From positions 124,001 to 188,000 of the forward strand of contig NZ_FMZC01000001.1 of assembly GCF_900102625.1 (NCBI RefSeq): 64,000 nucleotides of DNA, in the 5' to 3' direction. Numbering within the stretch: the first letter of the stretch is position 1; each line of letters starts with the position of its first letter. Both the position numbers and the translations under genes were made by a program. The DNA is from Paracidovorax valerianellae (GTDB lineage Bacteria; Pseudomonadota; Gammaproteobacteria; Burkholderiales; Burkholderiaceae_C). Positions 17,454-26,671 of the stretch are shown here, piece after piece. A model generated the notes under the pieces. The model was not told where the DNA came from and ran no database searches. It saw nothing but the letters and a program-made list of their open reading frames with translations.

Positions 17454-18365
17454 ATGCAACCTCAAGAACTCAAGACCATCATGGGCTCCGGCCTGCTGTC
17501 GTTCCCGCTCACGGACTTCGATGCCCAGGGCCAATTCAACGCCAAGGGCTATGCCGAGCGTCTGGAGTGGCTGGCGCCCTACGGTGCCAGCGCGCTCTTC
17601 GCAGCGGGGGGCACGGGTGAGTTCTTCTCGCTCACGGCGGACGAGTACCCCGGAATCATCAAGACTGCGGTGGACACCTGCCGCGGCAAGGTGCCGATCA
17701 TCGCGGGCGCCGGCGGCCCGACCCGCTTCGCCATCCAGTGCGCACGGGCCGCCGAGAAGGCCGGCGCGCACGGCATTCTGCTGCTGCCCCACTACCTGAC
17801 CGAAGCCGGCCAGGAAGGCCTGGCCGCGCACGTGGAGGAAGTCTGCAAGAGCGTGAAGTTCGGCGTGATCGTCTACAACCGCGGCCAGAGCCGGTTCGCG
17901 CCCGAAACGCTGGCACGCCTGGCCGAGCGCAATGCCAACCTGGTGGGCTTCAAGGACGGCGTGGGCGACATCGAGTTGATGAACTCCATCTACATGAAGA
18001 TGGGTGACCGCTTCGCCTACCTGGGCGGCTTGCCGACGGCCGAGGTGTATGCCGCTGCGTACAAGGCACTGGGCACGCCGGTGTATTCGTCTGCCGTGTT
18101 CAACTTCATTCCGAAGACGGCAATGGACTTCTACAAGGCCGTGGCCGATGACGATCTGGCGACCCAGCACCATCTGCTGCGCGAGTTTTTCATGCCCTAC
18201 CTCGAACTGCGCAACCGCATGGCTGGCTATGCGGTCAGCATCGTCAAGGCAGGAGCGAAGATCGTCGGCCACGACGCCGGCCCGGTGCGCGCACCGCTCA
18301 CCGATCTGAAGCCCGGTGAGATCGAAGAGCTCAAGGCGCTGATCGACAAGCTCGGCCCGCAATAA
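17454..18365 (+). CDS. kdgD: 5-dehydro-4-deoxyglucarate dehydratase
   Basis: 303 aa, TIM-barrel of the DHDPS/NAL superfamily. Schiff-base lysine Lys167 ([10 protein letters not shown]) and the catalytic tyrosine Tyr141 ([11 protein letters not shown]) are present; the substrate loop [14 protein letters not shown] and the YNRGQSRF motif are those of KdgD rather than dihydrodipicolinate synthase. It dehydrates and decarboxylates 5-dehydro-4-deoxy-D-glucarate to 2,5-dioxopentanoate, the step after glucarate or galactarate dehydratase. The dehydrogenase that takes the product to 2-oxoglutarate is not in the window. Confidence 0.92.
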   Translation: MQPQELKTIMGSGLLSFPLTDFDAQGQFNAKGYAERLEWLAPYGASALFAAGGTGEFFSLTADEYPGIIKTAVDTCRGKVPIIAGAGGPTRFAIQCARAAEKAGAHGILLLPHYLTEAGQEGLAAHVEEVCKSVKFGVIVYNRGQSRFAPETLARLAERNANLVGFKDGVGDIELMNSIYMKMGDRFAYLGGLPTAEVYAAAYKALGTPVYSSAVFNFIPKTAMDFYKAVADDDLATQHHLLREFFMPYLELRNRMAGYAVSIVKAGAKIVGHDAGPVRAPLTDLKPGEIEELKALIDKLGPQ

Positions 18366-18477
18366 GGAAGACATCGCCGGCGGAAAGCCGGCGCCCGGCC
18401 GTGCACGGGCGCCGGTGATGGGGCGATGGGCACGCGCCAGTCAAAGAGCATCCATAACACCACAACGGAGACAAGCG

Positions 18478-18936
18478 ATGTACAAGAAACTATTCCTCGC
18501 GGCGGCCACCGCCGTCACCATTTTGGCCATGAGCGGTTGCGCGGCCACCTCCACGGGTTCCAGCGCTTCATCGGAGCAGGCGGTCGCCACCGCTGCCGAG
18601 CGCCTGAGAATCGCCATGATCGATCCCACCCCGGCGGCCCTCGGCCAACTCGTGGCGGACGATCTGAGCTACGGCCATTCCGGTGGCCGCGTGGACACCA
18701 AGACCAGCTTCATCAGCGACCTGATCGCCGGCAAATCCGACTTCGTCACCATCGTCATCAGCGACCAGACAATCAAGGTGGTGGGTGACGCGGCCATCGT
18801 GCGCCACACCCTCACGGCCGACACCAACGATTCGGGCAAGCCCGGCAAGGTGCAGATCAAGATTTTGGGCGTCTGGCAAAAGCAAGGCGCCGACTGGAAG
18901 CTGCTGGCCCGCCAGGCCGTTCGCACCGCACCCTGA
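18478..18936 (+). CDS. NTF2-like (DUF4440-type) lipoprotein
   Basis: 152 aa, with CGGAGAC before the ATG. Lipobox LAMSGC at about residues 17-22 predicts a lipid-anchored periplasmic protein. The mature part (VATAAERLRIAMIDPTPAALGQLVADDLSYGHSGGRVDTKTSF, ending VWQKQGADWKLLARQAV) is an NTF2-like alpha+beta barrel of the DUF4440/SnoaL-like type. The conserved pocket His is present (YGHS). Members may bind or isomerise small molecules; the role in this sugar-acid cluster is unknown. Confidence 0.75.
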   Translation: MYKKLFLAAATAVTILAMSGCAATSTGSSASSEQAVATAAERLRIAMIDPTPAALGQLVADDLSYGHSGGRVDTKTSFISDLIAGKSDFVTIVISDQTIKVVGDAAIVRHTLTADTNDSGKPGKVQIKILGVWQKQGADWKLLARQAVRTAP

Positions 18937-19017
18937 CGCCTTTCCCTCGAAGGCCGGATGCGCATCCGGCCTTCGCCATCGGCTTTGATCGCCGTCCACG
19001 CAGCCGCATCTCCCGCC

Positions 19018-19977
19018 ATGAGCACCACACCCCGGCCCCGAATCCTGCAAATCGCCCGCCTGCCGCTGCCGGCCCTCGAAGACGATCTCGCCGCGCAGTT
19101 CGACGTGACCTGTCTTGCGGACCAGCCGGACCCATCCCTCTTTTTGGTCGAGCGGGGCGCGGAGTTCACCGGCGTCGTGACCTCGGCCTCCATCGGCCTG
19201 AAGCGCGAGGTGATCGATGCCTTGCCGAATCTCAAGTTCATCAGCAGTTTCGGCGTGGGCTTCGACGCGTTGGACATCGCCACAGCCAAGTCGCGCGGCA
19301 TTCAGGTGGGGTACACCCCGGGCGTGCTGAACGACTGCGTGGCCGACATGGCCTTCGCCCTGTTGCTGGACGTGTCGCGCGGCATCAGCGCCAGCGACCG
19401 GTTCGTTCGGCGCGGCGATTGGACCCATGCCCGGTTTTCACCGCAGACCCGGGTGTCCGGCAAGCGCCTGGGCATCGTGGGCATGGGCCGCATCGGCCAG
19501 GCCGTGGCCGAGCGTGCCTCGGGCTTTCGCATGGAGGTGGGCTATCACAACCGCCGCCCCAGCGCCGAATCCGCCCTGCACTACTTCGCGTCTCTGGTGG
19601 AACTGGCCCGATGGGCCGACTACCTGGTGCTCACGGTGGCTGGAGGCGCGGAAACCCGCCATCTCGTCGATCGCACGGTGCTCGATGCACTGGGCCCCAA
19701 TGGTTTTCTGATCAACGTCGCGCGCGGCAGCGTGGTCGATGAGGCCGCGCTGATCGAAGCGCTGGCAGATCGCCGCATTGCCGGCGCAGGGCTGGATGTG
19801 TTCGAGAACGAACCTGCCGTCCCCGCCGCGCTGCAGGCACTGGACAACGTGGTGTTGACTCCGCACACCGCCAGCGCCACGCACGAAACCCGCCGCGCCA
19901 TGGCCGACATGGTGCTGGACAACCTGCACGCCTTCTACGGCACGGGAGCGGTTCGCGCCCCGGTGCCCGGTACGTAA
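19018..19977 (+). CDS. D-isomer-specific 2-hydroxyacid dehydrogenase
   Basis: 319 aa. NAD(P) motif GIVGMGRIGQAVAERA (about residue 150), the signature TYLVLTVAGG-like helix, catalytic Arg in INVARGSVVDEAAL, Glu in DVFENEPAVP and His in TPHTASATHET. The ATG at 19018 gives family length; an upstream start would add 20 unrelated residues. It resembles glyoxylate/hydroxypyruvate reductases (GhrB-like), so within this cluster it may reduce a 2-keto acid intermediate. The exact substrate is not determined. Confidence 0.85.
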   Translation: MSTTPRPRILQIARLPLPALEDDLAAQFDVTCLADQPDPSLFLVERGAEFTGVVTSASIGLKREVIDALPNLKFISSFGVGFDALDIATAKSRGIQVGYTPGVLNDCVADMAFALLLDVSRGISASDRFVRRGDWTHARFSPQTRVSGKRLGIVGMGRIGQAVAERASGFRMEVGYHNRRPSAESALHYFASLVELARWADYLVLTVAGGAETRHLVDRTVLDALGPNGFLINVARGSVVDEAALIEALADRRIAGAGLDVFENEPAVPAALQALDNVVLTPHTASATHETRRAMADMVLDNLHAFYGTGAVRAPVPGT

Positions 19978-20013
19978 TCCATCCCGCTCCGATTTCTTCC
20001 GAAGCCCATCACC

Positions 20014-21360
20014 ATGCCTACTGCCATTTCCACCCCTGTCATTACAGAAGTGCGGGTCATTCCGGTCGCCGGGCGCGACGGCATGCTGCTCAACCTGAGC
20101 GGCGCGCATGCACCGTTCTTCACGCGCAATCTCTTCATCCTGACCGACAGTGCCGGGCGCACCGGGGTGGGCGAAGTGCCGGGTGGCGAGAAGATTCGTC
20201 AGGCGCTGGAGGACACGAGGCCGTTGCTGGTCGGCCTGCCCGTCGGCAACCATCTTGCATTGCTGCAACAGGTGCAGTCCGCGCTGGCAGGGCGCGACAC
20301 GGGTGGGCGCGGCCTGCAGACCTTTGACCTGCGCATCGCCATCCATGCCGTCACCGCGGTCGAATCGGCCTTGCTCGATCTGCTGGGGCAGCACCTGGGC
20401 GTGCCGGTGGCTGCGCTACTCGGCGAAGGCCAACAACGCGATCGCGTGGAGATGCTGGGCTACCTCTTCTTCGTCGGTGATTCGGCCAAGACCGATCTTC
20501 CCTACGTGCGTGCCGATGACGTCGATGCACCAGAAGGCGATTGGAGCCGTGTGCGCCACCTGGAAGCCCTCACGCCGGAGACCATCGTTCGCCAGGCCGA
20601 GGCCGCCCATGCGCGCTATGGCTTCAACGATTTCAAGCTCAAGGGCGGCGTGCTGCGCGGAGAAGACGAAGTGCTGGCCATCCGTGCGCTGCACGAGCGC
20701 TTCCCGAAGGCACGCGTCACGCTCGACCCCAACGGCGGTTGGCTGCTGAAAGACGCTGTGCGCCTGTGCCGCGATCTGCACGACGTGCTGGCCTATGCCG
20801 AAGACCCCTGTGGCGCGGAAGACGGCTTTTCGGGCCGCGAGGTGATGGCCGAGTTCCGGCGGGCCACGGGCCTGCTTACCGCCACCAACATGGTGGCCAC
20901 CGACTGGCGGCAGATGGTGCACGCCCTGTCGCTGCAGTCGGTCGATATTCCGCTGGCCGATCCGCATTTCTGGACCATGGCGGGCTCGGTGCGCGTGGCG
21001 CAGACCTGCCGCGACTGGGGTTTGACCTGGGGATCGCACTCCAACAACCACTTCGACGTGTCCCTGGCCATGTTCACGCACGTGGCCGCGGCCGCGCCCG
21101 GCAAGGTCACCGCCATCGATACCCACTGGATCTGGCAAGACGGGCAAGGCCTGACCCAGGCACCTTTGCAGATCGTGGACGGCCATGTCACCGTGCCGAA
21201 AACCCCGGGCCTGGGTGTTCAACTGGACATGGCTGCCGTGGAGCGCGCTCACCAGCTGTACTTGCAGCATGGCCTGGGCTCGCGCGACGACAGCATCGCG
21301 ATGCAATATTTGCATGCCGGCTGGGCATTCGATCCGAAACGCCCGTGCCTGGTCCGATGA
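20014..21360 (+). CDS. gudD: Glucarate dehydratase
   Basis: 448 aa enolase-superfamily enzyme of the expected length. The KxK catalytic pair is in [10 protein letters not shown], metal ligands in LDPNGGW and [11 protein letters not shown], and the His/Asp dyad in [15 protein letters not shown]. Motifs such as [15 protein letters not shown] and [10 protein letters not shown] are diagnostic of GudD. It dehydrates D-glucarate (and L-idarate) to 5-dehydro-4-deoxy-D-glucarate, the KdgD substrate. Last gene of the rightward catabolic operon. Confidence 0.93.
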   Translation: MPTAISTPVITEVRVIPVAGRDGMLLNLSGAHAPFFTRNLFILTDSAGRTGVGEVPGGEKIRQALEDTRPLLVGLPVGNHLALLQQVQSALAGRDTGGRGLQTFDLRIAIHAVTAVESALLDLLGQHLGVPVAALLGEGQQRDRVEMLGYLFFVGDSAKTDLPYVRADDVDAPEGDWSRVRHLEALTPETIVRQAEAAHARYGFNDFKLKGGVLRGEDEVLAIRALHERFPKARVTLDPNGGWLLKDAVRLCRDLHDVLAYAEDPCGAEDGFSGREVMAEFRRATGLLTATNMVATDWRQMVHALSLQSVDIPLADPHFWTMAGSVRVAQTCRDWGLTWGSHSNNHFDVSLAMFTHVAAAAPGKVTAIDTHWIWQDGQGLTQAPLQIVDGHVTVPKTPGLGVQLDMAAVERAHQLYLQHGLGSRDDSIAMQYLHAGWAFDPKRPCLVR

Positions 21361-21387
21361 ACGGCTGAGCTGGCCTAAACTGCTGTC

Positions 21388-22098
21388 ATGCCCTCCTCCC
21401 CCACCTGGATTGACAGCCCCGCCCGCAACCTGCTGCCTTTGATTCTGCTGGGAGCAACAGCCAGTTGTGGTGCACAGACCCGCGACGTGACCGGGGAAAT
21501 CGCGGTGAGCAGCGACCTCACCGAACGGGGATTTCAGACGCCGATTCGCCGACCGATCGTTCAAGGACTCGTGACTCTTTATGACGCCACGGGTTGGTCG
21601 GCCGGAGCCGTGCTGGGCATGCAGACGAACGGCCGCCGCTTCGGCCGGGCGATCGTCCGCCTCGCCTATGACGGAGTGCTGTCCAATGACTGGCAGTACC
21701 AGGCCGTCACGCAGTACTACGCTTATCCGGACAACCCAGCCGCCCAATTGCTGGACCGCCTGGAAACGGGCCTGAGCTTCAGCTACCGAGATTTGATCGT
21801 GGCTGGCGCTTCGGTCTTTCGGTATCCGCACACTTTGGATGCGGCGCGGCCGATGCGGTGGGCGCTCGATCTGGGCGGGCGGCTGCCATTGGACGACCAG
21901 TTTTCATTGACCGGCACCATCGGCCTGTCACAAGTCAGGCCACATGGGCGTTATGCCTACGGTAGCGTCGGGGTTGCTTGGCGCCAGGGCCCGTGGCGTG
22001 CCACGCTGAGCTATCTGACGACCGATGATCGAGCGAATTCGGTGTACCCGGGAAACACGGCGGGTAACTGGTCCTTCATGTGGGCGCGTTCTTTTTGA
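21388..22098 (+). CDS. Exported beta-barrel-like protein (TIGR02001-like)
   Basis: 236 aa. An N-terminal hydrophobic segment (LLPLILLGATASCGAQ) predicts export. The rest alternates short amphipathic strands (GEIAVSSDLTERGFQTPIRR, WQYQAVTQYYAYPD, YAYGSVGVAWRQGPWRATLSY) and ends in Phe (WSFMWARSF), the usual C-terminal signature of outer-membrane barrels. The SSDLTERGF start resembles the TIGR02001 family of proteobacterial outer-membrane-like proteins. It precedes the ECF sigma operon in the same direction, with a gap of 38 to 83 bp depending on the sigma start. Confidence 0.65.
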   Translation: MPSSPTWIDSPARNLLPLILLGATASCGAQTRDVTGEIAVSSDLTERGFQTPIRRPIVQGLVTLYDATGWSAGAVLGMQTNGRRFGRAIVRLAYDGVLSNDWQYQAVTQYYAYPDNPAAQLLDRLETGLSFSYRDLIVAGASVFRYPHTLDAARPMRWALDLGGRLPLDDQFSLTGTIGLSQVRPHGRYAYGSVGVAWRQGPWRATLSYLTTDDRANSVYPGNTAGNWSFMWARSF

Positions 22099-22181
22099 AG
22101 CGATAGCAACCTTTTGGTGCACGATGGGCACTTACGGTGCAATATCAAAAGCTGCAAGACGCCAATTCGCCCCCTCGCACC

Positions 22182-22760
22182 ATGGCCGCCCCATCCTTTC
22201 CTGACGACTCGACCGATCTCGACTTGCTGCATGGCATAGCGGCCGGTGATCGCGCAGCGTTGGCCTCTTTGTACCGGGCTTACCACCGCCGGCTGTGCCA
22301 ATTTCTGACCCGACTCACCCGAAGGGCCGATCTGATCGAAGAGATCATCAACGATTGCTTCTGGATCGTTTGGCAGAAAGCGGGCAATTTCCGCGAAGAG
22401 TCAAAGGTGTCCACCTGGATCATGGGAATCGCCTATCGCTGCGGGTTGAAGGCATTGCGTCAGGATGGCGGCGCGCACACCCTGAATTTGACCGACGACG
22501 AAGTTGAAGCCCAGCAAGATCTCTCGACCGACCCCGGTGACGCCAGAGAGTTGCGCAACTGGCTCGACAAAGGCATGGAAAAACTTTCGGTCGACCAGCG
22601 CCTCGTGCTGGAGCTGGCCTACACCGGCGGGCATTCGCTGGAAGAGATCGCGGTCATCACCCAATCACCCGTTGGCACGGTGAAGGCGCGCATGTTCCAT
22701 GCCCGCCTGAAGCTGCGCAATTTGCTGCCTGCCTTGGCCACACGCAGTACCGCTCAATAG
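22182..22760 (+). CDS. ECF-type RNA polymerase sigma factor
   Basis: 192 aa from the ATG at 22182; an in-frame GTG at 22137 would add 15 residues and neither start has a clear ribosome-binding site. Region 2 (LASLYRAYHRRLCQFLTRLT, then IINDCFWIVWQKAGNF) and region 4 (LSVDQRLVLELAYTGGHSLEEIAVIT, GTVKARMFHARLKLRNLL) are both intact. Followed after 9 bp by a zinc-type anti-sigma gene and then a subtilase, an operon that suggests a sigma factor responding to an envelope signal. Confidence 0.9.
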   Translation: MAAPSFPDDSTDLDLLHGIAAGDRAALASLYRAYHRRLCQFLTRLTRRADLIEEIINDCFWIVWQKAGNFREESKVSTWIMGIAYRCGLKALRQDGGAHTLNLTDDEVEAQQDLSTDPGDARELRNWLDKGMEKLSVDQRLVLELAYTGGHSLEEIAVITQSPVGTVKARMFHARLKLRNLLPALATRSTAQ

Positions 22761-22769
22761 GACTGAAAT

Positions 22770-23444
22770 ATGCCTTACCGTTTCCCAGGCTCGCAACAAG
22801 ACCGCTCGCACGTTCTCACCCAGGAGACGTTGCCGTGGATCGTCAACGGCAGTGCCAGCGATCAGCAACGTGCCGATGTCGAAAAGCACTTGGTGCAATG
22901 TGCCGAGTGCCGAACCGAACTCCAGATGCAGCAGCAAGTCCAGAGTGCCATGGCCTTGCCACCTGTCAACATGCCCGATGACCAGGCGGGTCTCAACAAG
23001 CTGCTGGATCGCATCGAAATGGGTGCGTTGCTGGACCAGCCGCTGCCAAAACCGGCCGCTGTGGAACGGCGCCCTGCTGGCAGATTGACGTATGCACTGG
23101 CTACCTTTGCTGTACTGCAGGCCGTAGCGCTCGCCTTCATGGGCCATCGCTTGGCCGACGAGGAGCCCTCCACCTTCCAGACGTTGAGCACCCCACCCGC
23201 TGCGCGTGTCGCAGACGCAGGCACGCCCAATGCCATCCGTGTCGTTCCTGACGGGCGTATCACGCTGGCCGACTGGAAGGCCTTGCTGCAGTCGCTGGAC
23301 CTGCAGGTCGTGAGTGGCCCGAACGCCATGGGTGCTTACGCCGTCTCCACCAAGGATGCAGGCCGAGCGAATGCACAAGCCCTGGAGCGGCTTCGCAGCA
23401 CACCCGGCATGCAAATGGTGGAACCCATCGAAGGCGCGCCATGA
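22770..23444 (+). CDS. Membrane-bound zinc-type anti-sigma factor
   Basis: 224 aa. The N-terminal cytoplasmic part has the ZAS-type motif His40-x3-Cys44-x2-Cys47 (EKHLVQCAECRTEL). One hydrophobic segment (about residues 108-128, LTYALATFAVLQAVALAFMG) crosses the membrane. The C-terminal periplasmic part (about 95 residues, with VVPDGRITLADWKALLQSLDL) is a small domain of a kind common on such proteins. It should hold the upstream ECF sigma factor inactive. Its stop overlaps the ATG of the protease gene by 4 bp. Confidence 0.85.
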   Translation: MPYRFPGSQQDRSHVLTQETLPWIVNGSASDQQRADVEKHLVQCAECRTELQMQQQVQSAMALPPVNMPDDQAGLNKLLDRIEMGALLDQPLPKPAAVERRPAGRLTYALATFAVLQAVALAFMGHRLADEEPSTFQTLSTPPAARVADAGTPNAIRVVPDGRITLADWKALLQSLDLQVVSGPNAMGAYAVSTKDAGRANAQALERLRSTPGMQMVEPIEGAP

Positions 23445-24763
23445 ACGCACGTTATTCCGCTGCAGCGCTGCTGCTCGCTGGAGTGCTTTCCGGCTGCGCC
23501 GCCAGCTCGCCGGGTGCTCCCGGCGCAAGCTCTGCCGCAGTGCAGCTATCTGGCGAAGCACGCATGAGAGCGGACAGCGCGCGTTACATCATCGTCGCCG
23601 TTCCGAATCCGCTAGAGCATGTTCCGGGCCGCGCTGGCACCAGCCTGTCGAGCTACGGTGCGCCGCCCCGCTACACCATGGGCAATCGCGCCTCCAGGGC
23701 CGTGCAGTCCCTCGCCACGGACTACGGCCTGCGGGAGGTGGCAGCATGGCCCATTCCGCCGATGAACGCCCATTGCGTGGTGTTCGAGATCAACGCCAGT
23801 GCTTCGCGCGAAGCGTTGTTGCAAGACCTGTCGCGCGATGACCGCGTACAGCTCGCTCAACCACTGCAAGACTTTTCGGTCAACGCAACCCCGGAGCCGC
23901 AGACCCCCGCGGTGGCTTACAACGATCCCTACATGCCCTTGCAGCAGGGCTTCGGGGAAATGCAAATCGCGCGTGCGCACAAGTTCAGCACGGGAAAAGG
24001 CGCGCATGTCGCGGTGATCGACACCGGCGCGCAGACGGAGCATCCGGAACTGCGTGGGCAGATCGATGCGGTCTATAACCTGGTGGACGAAAACGCGGCC
24101 ACGTTCCAGCAGGATCAGCACGGCACCCAGGTGGCAGGCATCATCGCTGCGGTCGGCAACAACCTGCAAGGCATCGTCGGCATCGCGCCAGAGGCCAAGA
24201 TAAGCCTGTACAAGGCATGCTGGTATCCGGCGGGCCAAGCCACCGCAGGCGCACGCTGCAACTCGTTCACCTTGGCGAAAGCGCTGGTGGCCGTCATGTC
24301 ATCCGATGCACGCACCATCAACCTGAGCTTGGGCGGCCCCGAAGATCCCTTGCTCAGCACCCTTCTGGGCCAACTGGTGAAACAGGGCCGGGCCGTGGTC
24401 GCAGCGCTTCCCTCCAGCGGTGAACGCACCGGGTTTCCCGCAGGTGTGCCGGGCGTGATCGTAGTAGGCGCAGCAGACACCCCCAACCTGATGGCCAAGG
24501 GCATTCTGGCAGCGCCAGGCAAGGACGTACTCACCCTGCAGCCGCAAGGCCGCTACGACTTCGCGACCGGCTCGTCGATGGCAGCCGCCCACGTGAGCGG
24601 AATGATCGCCCTGATGCAGGCCAGTGCGCCGCAGCTCGACGGCAATGCCATCAAAAGCTTGTTGATGGACAGCGAAAAGAATGCCGACAAACCGCTCATG
24701 GTCAACGCCGAACGGGCGCTGGAATTGCTGCCGAATCACGGCCAGCGTCTCGCAGGGCGCTGA
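23441..24763 (+). CDS. S8 (subtilisin-like) serine protease, predicted lipoprotein
   Basis: 440 aa. Lipobox VLSGC predicts a lipid anchor. A prodomain-like region (about 45-150) precedes the catalytic domain, which has Asp194 (AVIDTGAQTEHPEL), His227 (DQHGTQVAGIIAA) and Ser379 (GSSMAAAHVSG). The oxyanion-hole asparagine usually found in an AAGN motif is not recognisable: that place reads VVAALPSSGERTGFPAG. Translation is coupled to the anti-sigma gene (ATGA). The co-localisation suggests it acts in the sigma/anti-sigma circuit or is its main output. Confidence 0.88.
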   Translation: MNARYSAAALLLAGVLSGCAASSPGAPGASSAAVQLSGEARMRADSARYIIVAVPNPLEHVPGRAGTSLSSYGAPPRYTMGNRASRAVQSLATDYGLREVAAWPIPPMNAHCVVFEINASASREALLQDLSRDDRVQLAQPLQDFSVNATPEPQTPAVAYNDPYMPLQQGFGEMQIARAHKFSTGKGAHVAVIDTGAQTEHPELRGQIDAVYNLVDENAATFQQDQHGTQVAGIIAAVGNNLQGIVGIAPEAKISLYKACWYPAGQATAGARCNSFTLAKALVAVMSSDARTINLSLGGPEDPLLSTLLGQLVKQGRAVVAALPSSGERTGFPAGVPGVIVVGAADTPNLMAKGILAAPGKDVLTLQPQGRYDFATGSSMAAAHVSGMIALMQASAPQLDGNAIKSLLMDSEKNADKPLMVNAERALELLPNHGQRLAGR

Positions 24764-24800
24764 AGCCGAGGCCGGGCAACTCGGCAATCGGCAAAAAAGA

Positions 24801-24837
24801 AACCCTTGAAATCCTTCTGGGACTTCAAGGGTTTTTT
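24801..24837. terminator. Bidirectional intrinsic terminator between subtilase and icd
   Basis: Ten-bp arms AACCCTTGAA/TTCAAGGGTT with a 13-nt loop, followed by a T-run on the plus strand and preceded by an A-run, so it can stop both converging genes. Confidence 0.88.
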
Positions 24838-24872
24838 CACGCGTCAGATGCCTTTGGCACCTGCCTTGCGGC

Positions 24873-26132
24873 TCACATGTTGTCGATCATGACCTGGCCG
24901 AATCCAGAACAACTCACCTGAGTCGCACCTTCCATGAGGCGGGCGAAGTCATAGGTGACCTTCTTGCTGGCGATCGACTTCTCGATGGAACTGATGATCA
25001 GGTCTGCGGCTTCCGTCCAGCCCATGTGGCGGAGCATCATCTCTGCCGACAGGATCTCGGAGCCTGGGTTCACGTAATCCTTGCCCGCGTACTTGGGTGC
25101 CGTGCCGTGCGTGGCTTCGAACATCGCCACGGTATCGGAAATATTGGCGCCAGGGGCGATACCGATGCCACCTACCTGCGCTGCCAGAGCGTCGGAGATG
25201 TAATCGCCGTTCAGGTTCAGCGTGGCCACCACGCTGTACTCCGCCGGACGCAAAAGAATCTGCTGCAGGAAGGCGTCGGCAATGCTGTCCTTGATCGTGA
25301 TTTCCTTGCCGGTCTTCGGATTCTTGAACTTCATCCACGGGCCGCCATCGATCAGTTCAGCGCCGAACTCCTTGGCCGCCAGCCCGTATGCCCAATCACG
25401 GAAGGCACCTTCGGTGAACTTCATGATGTTGCCCTTGTGCACGATGGTCACGCTGGGCTTGTCATTGTCGATGGCGTACTGCAGGGCCTTGCGCACCAGG
25501 CGTTCCGTGCCCTCCCTGGACACCGGCTTCACGCCGATGCCGGAGGTTTCGGGGAAGCGGATCTTCTTGACGCCGAACTCGTCTTGCAAGAACTTGATGA
25601 GCTTTTTGGCCTTCTCGGATTCGGCTTCGAACTCGATGCCTGCATAGATGTCTTCCGAGTTCTCGCGGAAGATCACCATGTTGGTTTTTTCGGGCTCCTT
25701 CACAGGCGAAGGCACACCCTTGAAGTACTGGATGGGGCGAAGGCACACATACAAGTCCAGCTCCTGGCGCAGTGCGACGTTCAGCGAGCGAATGCCGCCA
25801 CCCACAGGCGTGGTGAGGGGCCCCTTGATCGACACCACGTAGTCGCGCACGGCGTGCAGGGTTTCTTCCGGCAGCCACACATCCGGGCCGTAGACCTTGG
25901 TCGACTTTTCGCCGGCAAACACTTCCATCCAGTGGATCTTTTTCTGGCCGCCATAGGCTTTCGCCACGGCTGCGTCCACGACCTTCAGCATCACGGGAGT
26001 GATATCCAAACCCGTGCCATCGCCCTCGATGTACGGAATGATGGGCTGGTCCGGCACATTCAATGACATGTCAGCGTTGACGGTGATCTTCTGGCCTTCG
26101 GAAGGCACCTTGATGTGCTGGTAGCTGGTCAT
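24873..26132 (-). CDS. icd: NADP-dependent isocitrate dehydrogenase
   Basis: 419 aa, the usual length of the E. coli-type enzyme. [15 protein letters not shown] opens the fold; [20 protein letters not shown] carries the substrate-binding Ser, Asn and Arg residues, including the serine that AceK phosphorylates in E. coli; [11 protein letters not shown] and [17 protein letters not shown] complete the site. It converts isocitrate to 2-oxoglutarate in the TCA cycle. The ATG at 26132 gives the family N-terminus [13 protein letters not shown]; the longer frame upstream is unrelated. Confidence 0.96.
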   Translation of the reverse strand: MTSYQHIKVPSEGQKITVNADMSLNVPDQPIIPYIEGDGTGLDITPVMLKVVDAAVAKAYGGQKKIHWMEVFAGEKSTKVYGPDVWLPEETLHAVRDYVVSIKGPLTTPVGGGIRSLNVALRQELDLYVCLRPIQYFKGVPSPVKEPEKTNMVIFRENSEDIYAGIEFEAESEKAKKLIKFLQDEFGVKKIRFPETSGIGVKPVSREGTERLVRKALQYAIDNDKPSVTIVHKGNIMKFTEGAFRDWAYGLAAKEFGAELIDGGPWMKFKNPKTGKEITIKDSIADAFLQQILLRPAEYSVVATLNLNGDYISDALAAQVGGIGIAPGANISDTVAMFEATHGTAPKYAGKDYVNPGSEILSAEMMLRHMGWTEAADLIISSIEKSIASKKVTYDFARLMEGATQVSCSGFGQVMIDNM

Positions 26133-26322
26133 GGAACGGGTCTCTCCGGTGAAACGATGAAGGGGCTTCAGCTGGTCAGGCAAACGCAATACAGCCAATG
26201 ATTCTAAGTCACAAAAAAATCGCATTTTTCTTGTCAACGGCCGTCGCTGCGGCCCCGTTGTGGAGGTGCTTCGCGGCACTTCGCGCGGCTCTCATCCGAA
26301 CCTCATCAAGGAATTGGCACAT

Positions 26323-26550
26323 ATGAAAAAACTCCTCGCTATCCTGGTTGCTGGTCTGTTCGCCGCTGGTGCTTTTGCACAAGGCGCAACGCCAGCCGCA
26401 CCTGCAACGCCTGCAGTGACTTCCGCCCCCAGCGCCGAGCCAGCTGCACCGGCTCCCAAAGCACACGCCAAGGCCAAGTCCAAGAAGCCTGCAGCACACA
26501 AAGTGGCTCACAAGAAGGCAACCAAGAAGCACACCAAGTCTGCTGCTTGA
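26323..26550 (+). CDS. Small exported Ala/Pro/Lys-rich protein
   Basis: 75 aa, with AAGGAA before the ATG. A strong signal peptide (MKKLLAILVAGLFAAGAFAQ) is followed by an Ala/Pro-rich linker and a Lys/His/Ala-rich tail (KAHAKAKSKKPAAHKVAHKK). The mature part is about 55 residues, highly basic and without hydrophobic core, so it is likely disordered in the periplasm. A strong terminator follows. I do not recognise a function. Confidence 0.75.
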   Translation: MKKLLAILVAGLFAAGAFAQGATPAAPATPAVTSAPSAEPAAPAPKAHAKAKSKKPAAHKVAHKKATKKHTKSAA

Positions 26551-26596
26551 GTCTTTACTGGCCAGCACAGCCAGCCACCACAGTGGCCGGTCCTTC

Positions 26597-26622
26597 AAAA
26601 AGCCCGCGCAAGCGGGCTTTTT
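26597..26622 (+). terminator. Intrinsic terminator after the small basic protein gene
   Basis: AAAAAGCCCGC, loop GCAA, GCGGGCTTTTT: perfect 11-bp arms ending in a T-run, 46 bp past the stop codon. Confidence 0.9.
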
Positions 26623-26671
26623 GCTGTGGGCTGCTACCCTTCAATCTCCCATTGCATCTATGGAACGCCAG

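Noticed and set aside
17454-18365. Dihydrodipicolinate synthase (DapA)
   Set aside because: The YNRGQSRF motif and the uronate/glucarate context fit 5-dehydro-4-deoxyglucarate dehydratase.
22099-22181. Possible ECF-type autoregulated promoter (AACC and downstream bases) before the sigma gene
   Set aside because: The match is too short and the spacing too uncertain to call.
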